This document shows, one piece after another, positions 9,766-19,489 of a stretch of 37,285 bases of DNA (the stretch's first letter is position 1; each line of letters begins with the position of its first letter). The stretch comes from Ophiothrix spiculata. Its lineage: Eukaryota; Echinodermata; Ophiuroidea; Amphilepidida; Ophiotrichidae. A program made the position numbers and the translations under genes. The notes beneath the pieces were generated by a model. The model had not been told where the DNA came from and did no database searches. It saw nothing but the letters and a program-made list of their open reading frames with translations. The DNA lies in assembly GCA_000969725.1 (NCBI GenBank), contig JXSR01S010319.1; one strand, 5' to 3'.

Positions 9766-11232
9766 CTATTCTTTCAGGATGTAGTTGGTGATTGCTGTTG
9801 TGAAGTTTTGACTGTCTTTTATTGTGGATAGGTTGGATGGTAGACTGTTCCAGTCGACTATTGTTCTTGGTGTAAAGGCGTACTTATAACAGTTCTTATT
9901 AGTTGCTATAGGAATATATTTGTTGTTGCGGAGGTTTCTTTCAACTGGACGTAGGAGTGGTTGCACCGGTATGGCCAGATGACCCGCTACTGCTTGATTA
10001 AAGTTCACTAGTCTATTAATTTTTCTCCTTAGTGTGAGTTCTTCCCATTCAAGCTCTTTTTTCATGGCCGTGACGCTACTTGTGCGTCTATAATCTCCCA
10101 TGACGAACCGTGCTGCTCTATTTTGCACACTTTCGAGTTGTTTAATGAGAATTTGAGTATGAGGGTCCCATACGGAGGCACAATAATCCAGAATTGGTCG
10201 CACTAATGTTTTGTAGGCCATGTTTTTGATATGAATTGGACATGAAGATAAATTTCGTCTCAAAAATCCAAGAGATCTGTTTGCTTTTGAAGAAATCCTG
10301 TTAACATGAGTGTTCCAAGTTAAATCAGCAGTTATGTCAACGCCGAGATATGTGTATGAAGAAACTTCCTTCAGAACAGTGTTATTTAGAGAATATGTGA
10401 ACTTAAAAGGTGATTTTGCATGCGAAATATGGATGACATAGCATTTATCAGCATTAAAAGCCATTTGCCATTTATTTTGCCAGGCTGTTAAATGATCCAA
10501 GTCATTTTGTAAATTATCCGCGTCCTCTGGACCGGTGACTTTGGAATACAAAATACAATCGTCGGCAAACAGTCTCACGTTATTATTAATGCCATCTGGT
10601 AGATCATTAATGAACAACAAAAAGTCCAATGGGCCGGTCACCGTACCCTGGGGTACGCTAGATTCAACGTCCACCCATGGAGAGGCTTCACCATCGATCA
10701 TAACCCGTTGTTTTCGCTGAGTCAGAAAGCCTTCAATCCATTTATGGACGCTGCCTCTAATTCCATACCTCCAGAGTTTCACGAGCAATCTTTTATGTGG
10801 GACCTTATCAAAGGGCTTTTGGAAGTCCATTATGATCATGTCCACTTGGTTGCGTTGATCTAATTCCGCAGCTATGTCTTGGATAGTTGTAATTAATTGG
10901 GTTTCACATGAGTGATTTTTTCTAAAACCGTGCTGTTGTGGACACAAAATATTGTGTGAGTCCAAGTGAGACATAATATTTGAATGAAGTATATGTTCTA
11001 TGATTTTACTACAGATGGCGGTGAGGTTAACTGATCTATAGTTTGCCGGTTTGGTTCGATCACCTTTTTTGAATATGGGTGTAATATTGGCACACAGCCA
11101 GTCTCGTGGTATGAGTCCAGTATCAAACGAAAGTTGGAAAATGATTGCAAGGGCTGGTCCAATTTCATGTGCTGTAGTTTTTAGCACCCATGGCGATATT
11201 TCGTCCGGCCCTGCGGCTTTGTGAGGGTTAAG
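9766..11232 (-). pseudogene. Reverse transcriptase of a Jockey/CR1-type retrotransposon, 5'-truncated
   Basis: The open frame is uninterrupted from the truncation edge (11232, reading LNPHKAAGPDEI) to a TAG stop at 9766-9768, 489 codons in all. The first apparent start near 11187 is an internal GTG inside the conserved block PWVLK, so it is not a real initiation site. Motifs in order are AAGPDEI, NYRSVNLTAICSKIIEHI, QHGFRKNHSCETQL, MDFQKPFDKVPHKRL (motif A), SSVPQGTVTGPLDFLLFINDLP (motif B region), the catalytic FADD box, a WQMAFNADKC block, SYTYLGV, and a C-terminal LESVQNRAARFV region. The enzyme would copy its own RNA into DNA at a nicked chromosomal target. The ORF1 and endonuclease parts are missing, so the copy is dead. 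Several usually conserved positions look changed: P in place of A in the DF-K-AFD motif, TG in place of LG after QGTV, and D in GPLDF. No stop or frameshift has accumulated, so the insertion is fairly recent. Confidence 0.92.
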
Positions 11233-12958
11233 ACGTCATCAAATCAACATTAGCATGTTTATTCCATACACCACGTTGTTCATCAAATGAAATAAGCATT
11301 TGCCTTTACCTTGTCATTGTCATTACTTTAAAAGCTAACTTTGGAAGTAATTGTGTAATTTAAAAGCCGTCACCTACGGCAATGGCTTGATTGTGCAAAG
11401 AAATATCACGCAAATACAATATCTTAAATTGTTTTCACTGATTAACACTATATCATTTTAAAATGTACAGGTTATGCATGTTTCGAAAATAAATTAATGT
11501 GAGTGTCATTATTACATTAAATGAATCATTAGTGACAAAGATAAAGCAAACACATTTAAATTAAACCAGCCTTTCATTTGTAGATACGCTAGTAACTACT
11601 TCGACGAATGGCTTTTCGGTCATTTACCTAAATCGGTCGCTTAGTGTTAAGGTTTGTATTTTGCAGAGTTACAAGATACTTCAACAAACTCGAAGAAAAA
11701 CAAAAGCAGATGACGAACGCCATATCTTCCCATTTGATACATGTTTTTATCTTTATATTGATTTTGTCACTGGATTGTGTATAACATTCATCATTTGCAT
11801 TGATGCAACATAAACCGTAAAGATGTAAAATATGTAAATTCATTGCAAAAGAATACGGAGGAAGCTGTAAATAAAAGGGATCGCCAATAGAGGAATAACC
11901 TGTGTGTCATTTACATTTCCTGTAACTTGTCGCCCCTTTTATTCGGCAGTGACAACTTATTAATGTCTCTAACTTATGACGATTGCAACGGACTTTTTAC
12001 CATATTACAGATAAAGATTTAGATGTTGGTGTTGTTTAACGTTCTTGTTCAAAGCAAAAATGAAGTATGCCAAAAGAGCATTTAATTAAAGAGTAATTGG
12101 AAACATAGTTTACGATACATACAAATTTGCACCCTGTTATGTATACTTTACAAACAATTACAGAGTAGTATTTTTGTCAGCATTCCGTCAATATTTGAAT
12201 GACTACTATTCTTCAAGATTTGACAGCCTAATTCCACACGATCGAGTATATGTCACACTCCACCTTGCATTTTGGAATTACATTCACTTTGTACGTAACG
12301 TATCTATCAAGGAATTTGATTGATTATAAGATTGAAACAACTGATCGCTTTCTTTACGATATTGGCAATAGTTGCTGCTAGTTGTGTTTTTATGTTTTTG
12401 GTTTGTTGAATACTTTACTATGTTTAATGTTTAAACTGGAAGGTTTATGCTAGGTTGATATTGCATTTATTGTACTTACAAACAATGTTTGTTATATCTA
12501 TATTATGTCATATATGTTTGTAAATTAGACTTGTTGATTTTTTTAGACAGACAGTTAATTAATTTAATATTTCCCCAAATGTATGAGCAATCAAGCTTGG
12601 ATTCAAATCAGAAATATTTTGAAGAAATAATTAGCCGACGGCTTTTTATATATTAATGTGCAAACAAACATAGCAATATTCACTAATAATTAGTTTCCCT
12701 TTTTGAGGCACATTGTTTAAATACTTATCGATTTTTTTTTTAATATTTCCTGCTGATAATGATGTATATAAGACTTGTGATGCCATGGTACATATGTATA
12801 ATGTTTTTTTTTGTTATTACCAACATTTTTTTTTTATTTGATGTTCTGTATAAATAATGAAAACATCTATACTAACTATACATTTGGACTGGACAACCTT
12901 GTGACAATGCAAAACACAGTGTGCAGAAAAAGTACATTATTGAAATCAGGGGTTCATG
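11233..12958. repeat. Unit A, right of the retrotransposon (partners in units B and C)
   Basis: 11233-11950 aligns with 16640-17395 (unit B), and 11572-12958 aligns with 22400-24030 (unit C). The best-conserved block shared by all three runs from ctttcatttgtagatac through ttttcggtcatttacct to gagtta.aagatacttcaacaaa. Reading frames in this block differ between copies through frame-breaking indels, so there is no evidence of coding. No RNA gene is recognised. Confidence 0.85.
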
Positions 12959-13185
12959 TGGGCCGCCGAAGAAAAGGGACGCAAATGTCGGCACCCACAC
13001 TGAATTTAAAAAAACATCATGGAGCCCTGTTGAAGATATGCTTCCTTTAGCTTTCTTGGTACCAAGTACCAAGTTGGGTTTCCTTGGTGAAAGCAATGAC
13101 AAGATGACAAGATTGTAGTGTATCTGATCAATGCTAGTTGTGTACATCATATATGCCACAATGAGTAACAAGTATGACCCGACAT
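12959..13185. other. Insert of about 225 bp, present in unit A only, origin unknown
   Basis: Unit C runs directly from ggggttcatg to an A+T-rich match of 13190 onward, whereas unit A has a less A+T-rich segment between them (tgggccgccgaagaaaag to acaagattgtag). It is open on the plus strand from 12921 to 13118 (ending SNDKMTRL) and on the minus strand from 13171 to 12872. I recognise neither product. It contains the 12-bp palindrome CTTGGTACCAAG. It may be a fragment of an unidentified transposon or a retrocopied sequence. There are no clear TIRs or target duplications. Confidence 0.45.
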
Positions 13186-13189
13186 ATTA

Positions 13190-13480
13190 ATTTATTAAAT
13201 AGACACATTCTTATTAATAATATTTTTTCGAGATGCGCTTACCTGGTGTATTGAAAATTCTTCTTTAAAAATCGAATGATGTTGTCGGTATAACATTTTA
13301 ATTCCTTGTTTTATAATAAAAAGAAGGTTTTTCGAAATTAATTAACAATTGGAGATTATCCAATGACAAAAAGGATAGTATGTCTTGTTGACATTGGCGG
13401 AGAGTACTAACAGTTGTTTACTTTGCAATTGTACTTGGAAATGAAATCGTTATTAAATACTACTAAAATGACTTTTCTGT
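13190..13480. repeat. End of unit A homology to unit C
   Basis: Positions 13190-13260 (agacacattcttatt, then a cgagatgcgctta block) match about 24055-24125. The rest of this interval shows nothing that I can annotate. Confidence 0.5.
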
Positions 13481-13497
13481 TTATAGAGGATAAATAG

Positions 13498-13722
13498 AGT
13501 GTATCTAAAGTATTTTACATTGAAAGTCAATCTTTAATAGGTTAATGTGTTTACTTAAATCAAAGACACGGTGTTAATGAACGTATCAAACTGTTGCGTA
13601 AAGAAATCAGAATTGTAGATTTATCTAAGAAAATTAACTTGTGTATTAAATTACTCGTGTATTTTAAAGAGGTCATGGTGGTACAGAATCGTTTATCGAG
13701 AATATTGTTTTTTGCCGATTAA
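13498..13722. repeat. Older, diverged partial copy of the tandem duplication
   Basis: It matches the first 200 or so bases of the unit starting at 13725 (gtgtatct.a.gtattttaca, gtcaatctttaatagg, aaattactcgtgtatttt, gaggtcat.gtggtacag.atcgttt) with many substitutions. A local duplication therefore occurred here before the recent one. Confidence 0.85.
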
Positions 13723-13724
13723 TA

Positions 13725-14690
13725 TTAAGTGTATCTTATGTATTTTAACACTAGAAGTCAATCTTTAATAGGTTACGGTGATAATGAATGTATCAAAGCG
13801 TTACGTAAAGAAATTATAATTGATGATTAGTCTTAGAAAATTGATTTGAGTGTTAAATTACTCGTGTATTTTGAGGAGGTCATAGTGGTACAGTATCGTT
13901 TCTCGGGGATATTGTTTTTTTGCCGATAAATATTTTTTTCTAAAAGTAATGCAAAATTTTAGGTCCTTTTTCAACGTCAATATCATACATAATGATATTG
14001 ATATTGAAATTTCAACTCACTGGTAGTCGATCTTTTATTCTGTTTAAGAAACAGATATCTGTGATGGATCCGGGTGATGGATACTATATTTTGTACCCTA
14101 TACTGGACCTTTAAGTAATTCGTTTCTGTATTCTATGTAAGGTATAACATCAATTAATTCTAGATGTCATAGATAGCATGATGCATTACATTAACATTTC
14201 TATTTTTTCATGTTACAAAGCACTAGTCTCCATATAAAAAATGATTTTACCTTTTCCATAGTATGAATGAATTCATCATAAGCAACCATTGCATTTTCAT
14301 CTTTTTCAGACCATGTATATGCAAAGGAACATCAAATTTCTAATTTTTAGGAATATTAGCATTCATTAACTTCTTTCTTTTCATGTAAATTTATGGTGTT
14401 TTTTTGTTTGTCTGTTTGTTTTTGAAACTCACTCTAAATATTAATGGTAGTATACATATTTTGATAGTGTTCAGAGGACTTGATAGAGTGTCTGTGTCAT
14501 CGTAGCGCGAAAATCTTTCGATTATGCAACTGAAGAAATGACAAAATTCATTTGAGTTAAAGGATGAAGACTAACTTAATAAAGCTTTTCTGGATATTAA
14601 TACGGAATGTATTAGGTGGCTACATCAGTCGTGGAATTATCGTGAGAAACAATATTGCTATCATGTAAACCATTAAACCATTACAACAGA
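13725..14690. repeat. Tandem duplication, unit 1 (966 bp)
   Basis: It is nearly identical to 14691-15648. By eye I found three single-base differences (ttacgg/tttcgg, tataattg/tagaattg, gtagtatac/gtaggatac) and one 8-bp indel (aaaccatt doubled at the end of this unit). No gene is recognised in the unit. Its last 200 bases also have a diverged relative at 29850-30070. Confidence 0.97.
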
Positions 14691-15648
14691 TTAAGTGTAT
14701 CTTATGTATTTTAACACTAGAAGTCAATCTTTAATAGGTTTCGGTGATAATGAATGTATCAAAGCGTTACGTAAAGAAATTAGAATTGATGATTAGTCTT
14801 AGAAAATTGATTTGAGTGTTAAATTACTCGTGTATTTTGAGGAGGTCATAGTGGTACAGTATCGTTTCTCGGGGATATTGTTTTTTTGCCGATAAATATT
14901 TTTTTCTAAAAGTAATGCAAAATTTTAGGTCCTTTTTCAACGTCAATATCATACATAATGATATTGATATTGAAATTTCAACTCACTGGTAGTCGATCTT
15001 TTATTCTGTTTAAGAAACAGATATCTGTGATGGATCCGGGTGATGGATACTATATTTTGTACCCTATACTGGACCTTTAAGTAATTCGTTTCTGTATTCT
15101 ATGTAAGGTATAACATCAATTAATTCTAGATGTCATAGATAGCATGATGCATTACATTAACATTTCTATTTTTTCATGTTACAAAGCACTAGTCTCCATA
15201 TAAAAAATGATTTTACCTTTTCCATAGTATGAATGAATTCATCATAAGCAACCATTGCATTTTCATCTTTTTCAGACCATGTATATGCAAAGGAACATCA
15301 AATTTCTAATTTTTAGGAATATTAGCATTCATTAACTTCTTTCTTTTCATGTAAATTTATGGTGTTTTTTTGTTTGTCTGTTTGTTTTTGAAACTCACTC
15401 TAAATATTAATGGTAGGATACATATTTTGATAGTGTTCAGAGGACTTGATAGAGTGTCTGTGTCATCGTAGCGCGAAAATCTTTCGATTATGCAACTGAA
15501 GAAATGACAAAATTCATTTGAGTTAAAGGATGAAGACTAACTTAATAAAGCTTTTCTGGATATTAATACGGAATGTATTAGGTGGCTACATCAGTCGTGG
15601 AATTATCGTGAGAAACAATATTGCTATCATGTAAACCATTACAACAGA
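14691..15648. repeat. Tandem duplication, unit 2 (958 bp)
   Basis: This is a head-to-tail copy of 13725-14690. The near-identity means either a very recent duplication or two haplotypes joined in the assembly; the sequence alone cannot separate these. Confidence 0.97.
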
Positions 15649-16025
15649 TGTGAATGCTATGGCGTTTTAGTTTGCGTTTCTATTGGAACTTCTTCGTCAT
15701 AAAATTTGTCAAATAGGTTAATCTTGATATAAAAAATTGTATAATGAGCTTAATTACTTTTCACACTGTGATTAATAACTTTTGTAATGGATTGTTTGCA
15801 TTCGACTGCTATGTCGACAAAGTTTCTTTTGTATTACACGAAAGAAAGTTATTAACCCAAACCATTTTCAGTTAAAATATCGAATCCATTGCGTCTGATT
15901 TTATTTAGTTCCTGAGCTACTTATAATACACATGATACTTATAAAAATTGTAATTACACAAGTAACTACAAATGAAACCATAATTTTGATAACAGGCGCA
16001 TTTAGTTATATTGTGTTAGAGACTA
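15649..16025. other. Spacer and start of unit B
   Basis: 15649-15939 shows no gene. 15940-16025 begins the unit B match to 9480 onward (aattgtaattacacaagtaactacaaatg). Confidence 0.6.
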
Positions 16026-16528
16026 AAGGTAATATTCCTTTTATCCGTTTGCGGTGCGGTTGCGATGCGTTTTGCACTATAAGGGTACTGATAATTATAT
16101 AATTCAAAGCATATGATTGAATAGGATGAGGTTTTAGTTGAGGTTTAATTTTGACCGTCCGTTTTCAATGCGATTCCGCATGCGTTTCGCATGCGATGTG
16201 TTTTGAATCGATACAATGGTTTTTAGCGAGAGGGATTCGATACAATGGTTTTTAGCGAGAGGGATTCCTTTTATCCGGTCCGTTTGCGTTGCGGCTATCC
16301 GGAAATGCGTTTACCTGAATCGGTCCCTGGAGCGATTCATCCGTTTTGAATGCGTTTATGTCATGCAGAAACTTTTTAATTGGAGAAGATGCTAAAATGA
16401 AACCGCATTAATAACGGACGGACAAAATTGAATCTCAGCTTCCAACCTGAAACCATTCATCTCCCTCCCTCTTACAGTGCAAAACGCACCGCAACCGCAC
16501 GGCAAACGGATAAAAGGAATTTGACCTT
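16026..16528. mobile_element. Non-autonomous TIR element, 503 bp, probably TA-target
   Basis: The ends AAGGTAATATTCC and GGAATTTGACCTT are inverted repeats that continue inward through TTTTATCCGTTTG, GTGCGGTTGCG and CGTTTTGCACT. The mirror match extends further, in imperfect form, over about 150 bp per side, including a gaccgtccgtt block. A TA dinucleotide flanks both ends (16024-16025 and 16529-16530). Unit A lacks the insertion at the matching place near 9580 (gagatttatacac). The interior has CGCATGCG palindromes, a 29-bp tandem duplication (16208-16265) and an internal copy of the terminal attccttttatccg motif. No transposase. TA flanks suggest a Tc1/mariner relative; this is inference. 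Confidence 0.88.
16208..16265. repeat. 29-bp tandem duplication inside the TIR element
   Basis: Two identical units start at 16208 and 16237 (tcgatacaatggtttttagc and nine more bases). Confidence 0.95.
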
Positions 16529-17395
16529 TATACACTTTTATAAGTGATCGTGTACTGAATATTAATGAGAGCTAGAGAGAAAAATTATGTCATCACATTT
16601 TAAAATACATGTAAAATTAGTTGTCAGATGACGTCATTAAATCAACATTAGCATGTTTATTCCTCTTGGTTTATTCCATACACCACGTTGTTCATCAACT
16701 TGAAACACTATAAGCATTTGCAGTTACCTTGTCAGTGTCATTACTTTAAAAGCTAACTATGGAATTAATTTTGTAATTTAAAAGCCGTCACTTGCGGCAA
16801 TGGTTTGATTGTGCAAAGAAATATCACGCAAATACAATATCCTAAATTGCTTTCACCGGTTGTTAACACTATACAATGTATCATTTGAAAATGTACATGC
16901 TATGCTATGCATGTTACGAAAATACATTAATGTGAGTGTTATTATTTCATTTAATGAATCATTGCCGACAAAGATTAAACAAACACACCATGCCTCCATA
17001 GCGATTATTAATTCGGAAATTACACCAGCCTTTCATTTGTAGATACACTGGTTCATATTTAGTAACTACTTCGACGAATGCCTTTTCGGTCATTTACCTA
17101 TATCAGGCGCTTTGTGTTTAGGTATGCATTTAGCAGAGTTACAAGATACTTCAACAAATCCGAAGATAAACAATAGCAGATAACGAACGCCAAATCTTCC
17201 CATTTGATATATGTTTTTATCTTTATATTGATTTTGTATAACATTTGCATTGATGCAATATAAACCGTAAAGATGTAAATTCATTGCAAAAGAATACGGA
17301 GGTAGTTGCAAATAAAAGGGATCGCTAATAAGAGGAATCACCTGCGTGTCATTTACATTTCCTGTAACGTGTCGCCCCTTTTGTTCGGCAGTGAC
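16529..17395. repeat. Unit B core (partners 9590-11950 and 22400-22780)
   Basis: It contains the uninterrupted target of the unit A retrotransposon: ttgtcagatgacgtcatt near 16619-16638. It also holds the block conserved in three copies (about 17030-17395). The 116-codon minus-strand frame at 17090-17440 is broken by indels and stops in units A and C. 16545-16815 also matches unit D at 30980-31190. Confidence 0.88.
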
Positions 17396-17741
17396 AAAAT
17401 GTGACCCGTCATACCGAAGTATTGAAGTGTATTCTATCATATTAATTAGGTTTCAACATCCAAAACATAAGACAAATGTTTTAAAAACCGAGATACAAAT
17501 CATTTCTTCATTCAAGTTTTACCAGTACAGAAACTTTAAACTCGATTTCTCAGAACTAAACTTTTCTGAATTAGCCCGATGCCTTTTACCAAATTTGGAT
17601 GTAACTTTGCAATAGAACATCCAATTACCAAAAGCAAGGTGTCATTTTAAAAATTAAAGTATAATCTTTCAGATGAGACCAAAAAAATTAATTTTCATTT
17701 TGGAACCCTTAAGGTACTTTTCGATATGGGCAACACATTAT
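17396..17741. other. No recognisable gene
   Basis: Homology to units A and C stops near 17395. The following sequence, up to the tRNA-like repeats, has no motif that I can assign. Confidence 0.4.
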
Positions 17742-17742
17742 T

Positions 17743-17993
17743 AACCCTAACCCTCCTCAGTCCAACAAAATCCAACAAGCAAAAATCAAGAAATTCGTCC
17801 AAATACGTCATAGACCGGGGTTACAGATGGGCACGAAAGTGCTGCCATGGCAGGCCATACTCGGTGGCTTGCCATAGGTGGACATTAGAACGGGATGCGA
17901 GAGGTCAAGGGTTCAAATCCCAGGGGAAACGGGAAATTTTTGTATGACGTATTCGGACTTAGATAGTTTTTAAGCGTTTGGGAGTTAGGGTTA
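17743..17993 (+). mobile_element. tRNA-like SINE-type repeat inside inverted repeats, copy 1
   Basis: A box-B-like RNA polymerase III promoter motif, GGTTCAAATCC (17910-17920), lies 45 bp after a weak box-A-like stretch (TGGCTTGCCATAGG, 17865-17878). The core is enclosed by GTCCAAATACGTCATA (17797-17812) and its inverse with one mismatch (17943-17958). The outer ends are also inverted: TAACCCTAACCCTCC at the start and GGAGTTAGGGTTA at the end. The T-arm-like stem is only partly paired, so this is not a functional tRNA gene. The apparent 73-codon frame across it is incidental. Confidence 0.75.
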
Positions 17994-18028
17994 TGAAGGT
18001 ATATATATGCGTAGTAGACATGCTACCA

Positions 18029-18268
18029 TAACCCTAACCCTCCTCAGTCCAACAAAAGCAAAAATCAAGACATTCGCCCAAGTCCAAATACGTCATAGAC
18101 CGGGGTTACAGATGGGCACGAAAGTGCTGCCATGGCAGGCCATACTCGGTGGCTTGCCATAGGTGGACATTGGAACGGGATGCGAGAGGTCAAGGGTTCA
18201 AATCCCAGGGGAAACGGGAAATTTTTGTATGACGTATTTGGACTTACATAGTTTTTAAGCGTTTGGGA
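18029..18268 (+). mobile_element. tRNA-like SINE-type repeat, copy 2
   Basis: This is a tandem copy 287 bp downstream of copy 1. AAGTCCAAATACGTCATA (18080-18097) and its perfect 18-bp inverse (18228-18245) enclose a 130-bp core with box B at 18195-18205. The core is nearly identical to that of copy 1. The right TTAGGG-like end present in copy 1 is missing. A GCAC-GAAA-GTGC mini-hairpin and the CTGCCATGGCAG palindrome lie in the 5' half of the core. Confidence 0.75.
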
Positions 18269-18539
18269 TTTTGTCTGTAAAAAAAGTTATTTCCTTGTTT
18301 TATAGCATTGTAAACATAGCATTCTAAAAAGTTTGGAATGAGTATTTTTTTTTCTAAAACGTTTATTCTTAAAATTATCTAACATTGATTTGATTTCAAG
18401 TGATTATTATTTTACTCAATCATGGTGGTTTCTTTTTTCCCCTCATTTTTTTTTGGGGGGTGGGGTGGGGTTACATTCGGTTCGTGACCTTACTAAAATG
18501 ATCTACAATTGCCAAAAACGTCAAAAGATTGTATCGGCT

Positions 18540-18780
18540 ATGATATTGATGAACTTCTTTTAGTAATTCGTGAATTGTACTCATCAGGAAACGCTGCTTT
18601 ACGCAGTGATAAAATGTGATACTGACGTTCAACGTTTTATAGAAAAAACACTATTGTCGCCGTGTTCAATAGCTACTGACTGATATATTATGACGTATAT
18701 ATACAGATTATATTGGTTGCCTAATGACCTTGTATGATGGATATTTTAATTGAAAGTGATGTTAACGAACAACGATAAAT
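18540..18780. repeat. Unit B block (partner 24410-24640 in unit C)
   Basis: Shared order: gaacttcttttagtaattcgtgaattgtactcatc.g.aaacgctgc, gtgata.a.tgtgata, and ggttgc.ta.tgacct.gtatg. Strongly diverged but collinear. Confidence 0.75.
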
Positions 18781-19480
18781 GTTGAAAAAACATCAAAATT
18801 ATTAAGGGTTGGGGCGTGGCTTTGAAAAGCGCCCTCACGCTTGAATTTGATATAAAACAGCCATTTTCGCAAATACGAATGGTCAAATTTTTACGCAACT
18901 TTTAAAAATGGATTCTTTGACCTCAAAAACTCACAAAACAACACCGATATGACTAAAGTATGGTAGAGAATACAATATAAATTTATAACACAATTGGTCA
19001 TTTTCAGATCCCCCAACAGAGACCCCCCCTCCTCGTCCGAATCAGTTTTTTGGCCGGCAATGCCTCATTTTTAGGCCGATTTTGATGAGAAAGGTGTCAA
19101 AAGGATCAGGAGGTCATACTGTTTCAACTAGGATGTGCCCCTAAGGAAATTGAAACATCACCCTTTTATAGCCCACCACTACTTAAAACCAGGAAACTTG
19201 ATTAATAAAAATAGCGCCACCAATAATGTGTCTTTAGCATTAAATGGCTATATATTGTTAGTTATCAAACAGTGGTGCAAGATGCATTTTAATCTCCCTT
19301 AATACCTCTCCATCTCTTCGCAAATACATCACACATTAATGACGTTTTCAAGATGCCCTTCCAATTCATTGAGAATGCATCGGGGAAAAGTGGGGTTAAG
19401 GTAAATGATCAAAGGATAACGTATTGAATTATCACTTACATGCGTGTCGTGGAAAGACATCAGATATGCATCGGAAGCAA
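18781..19480. other. No recognisable gene; probable unidentified insert
   Basis: About 18805-19200 has no counterpart in unit C and is less A+T-rich (gggcgtggctttgaaaagcgccc; ttttggccggcaatgcc; tcccccaacagagaccccccctcc). I see no TIRs or frame. Confidence 0.4.
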
Positions 19481-19489
19481 CATTGGCAC

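Larger units (their letters stand above)
9659..11232 (-). mobile_element. 5'-truncated non-LTR retrotransposon (Jockey/CR1-type), about 1.57 kb
   Basis: The insertion lies in unit A on the minus strand; its edges are set by comparison with the uninterrupted unit B copy near 16628-16640. It contains most of a reverse transcriptase frame (9766-11232), a short 3' UTR with a stem-loop, and a pentanucleotide tail. It lacks the 5' UTR, ORF1 and endonuclease domain, as expected from incomplete target-primed reverse transcription. No clear target-site duplication is seen; a few target bases (gat in unit B) appear to be altered or lost. Clade assignment is by general resemblance and should be read as provisional. 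Confidence 0.93.

Noticed and set aside
17090..17440. 116-codon minus-strand frame
   Set aside because: The homologous stretches in units A and C have stops and frame-breaking indels in this frame, so coding is unlikely.
17743..17756. Telomeric (TTAGGG)n sequence
   Set aside because: Only about two units occur, always at the edge of the tRNA-like repeat; there is no array.
17865..17935. A functional tRNA gene
   Set aside because: Box B is good, but box A is poor, the T stem is only partly paired, and no acceptor stem or anticodon arm can be drawn.
17726..17947. 73-codon plus-strand frame
   Set aside because: It is the translation of the tRNA-like repeat; the RGQGFKSQ part is simply box B read as protein.
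18106..18130. Hammerhead-type ribozyme, suggested by the CGAAAG loop in the tRNA-like repeat
   Set aside because: The CUGAUGA core and the third conserved segment are missing; only a simple GCAC-GAAA-GTGC hairpin is present.
18454..18472. G-quadruplex in the run ggggggtggggtgggg
   Set aside because: Only three separated G runs are present. A fourth would require splitting the first run without a loop, so support is weak.
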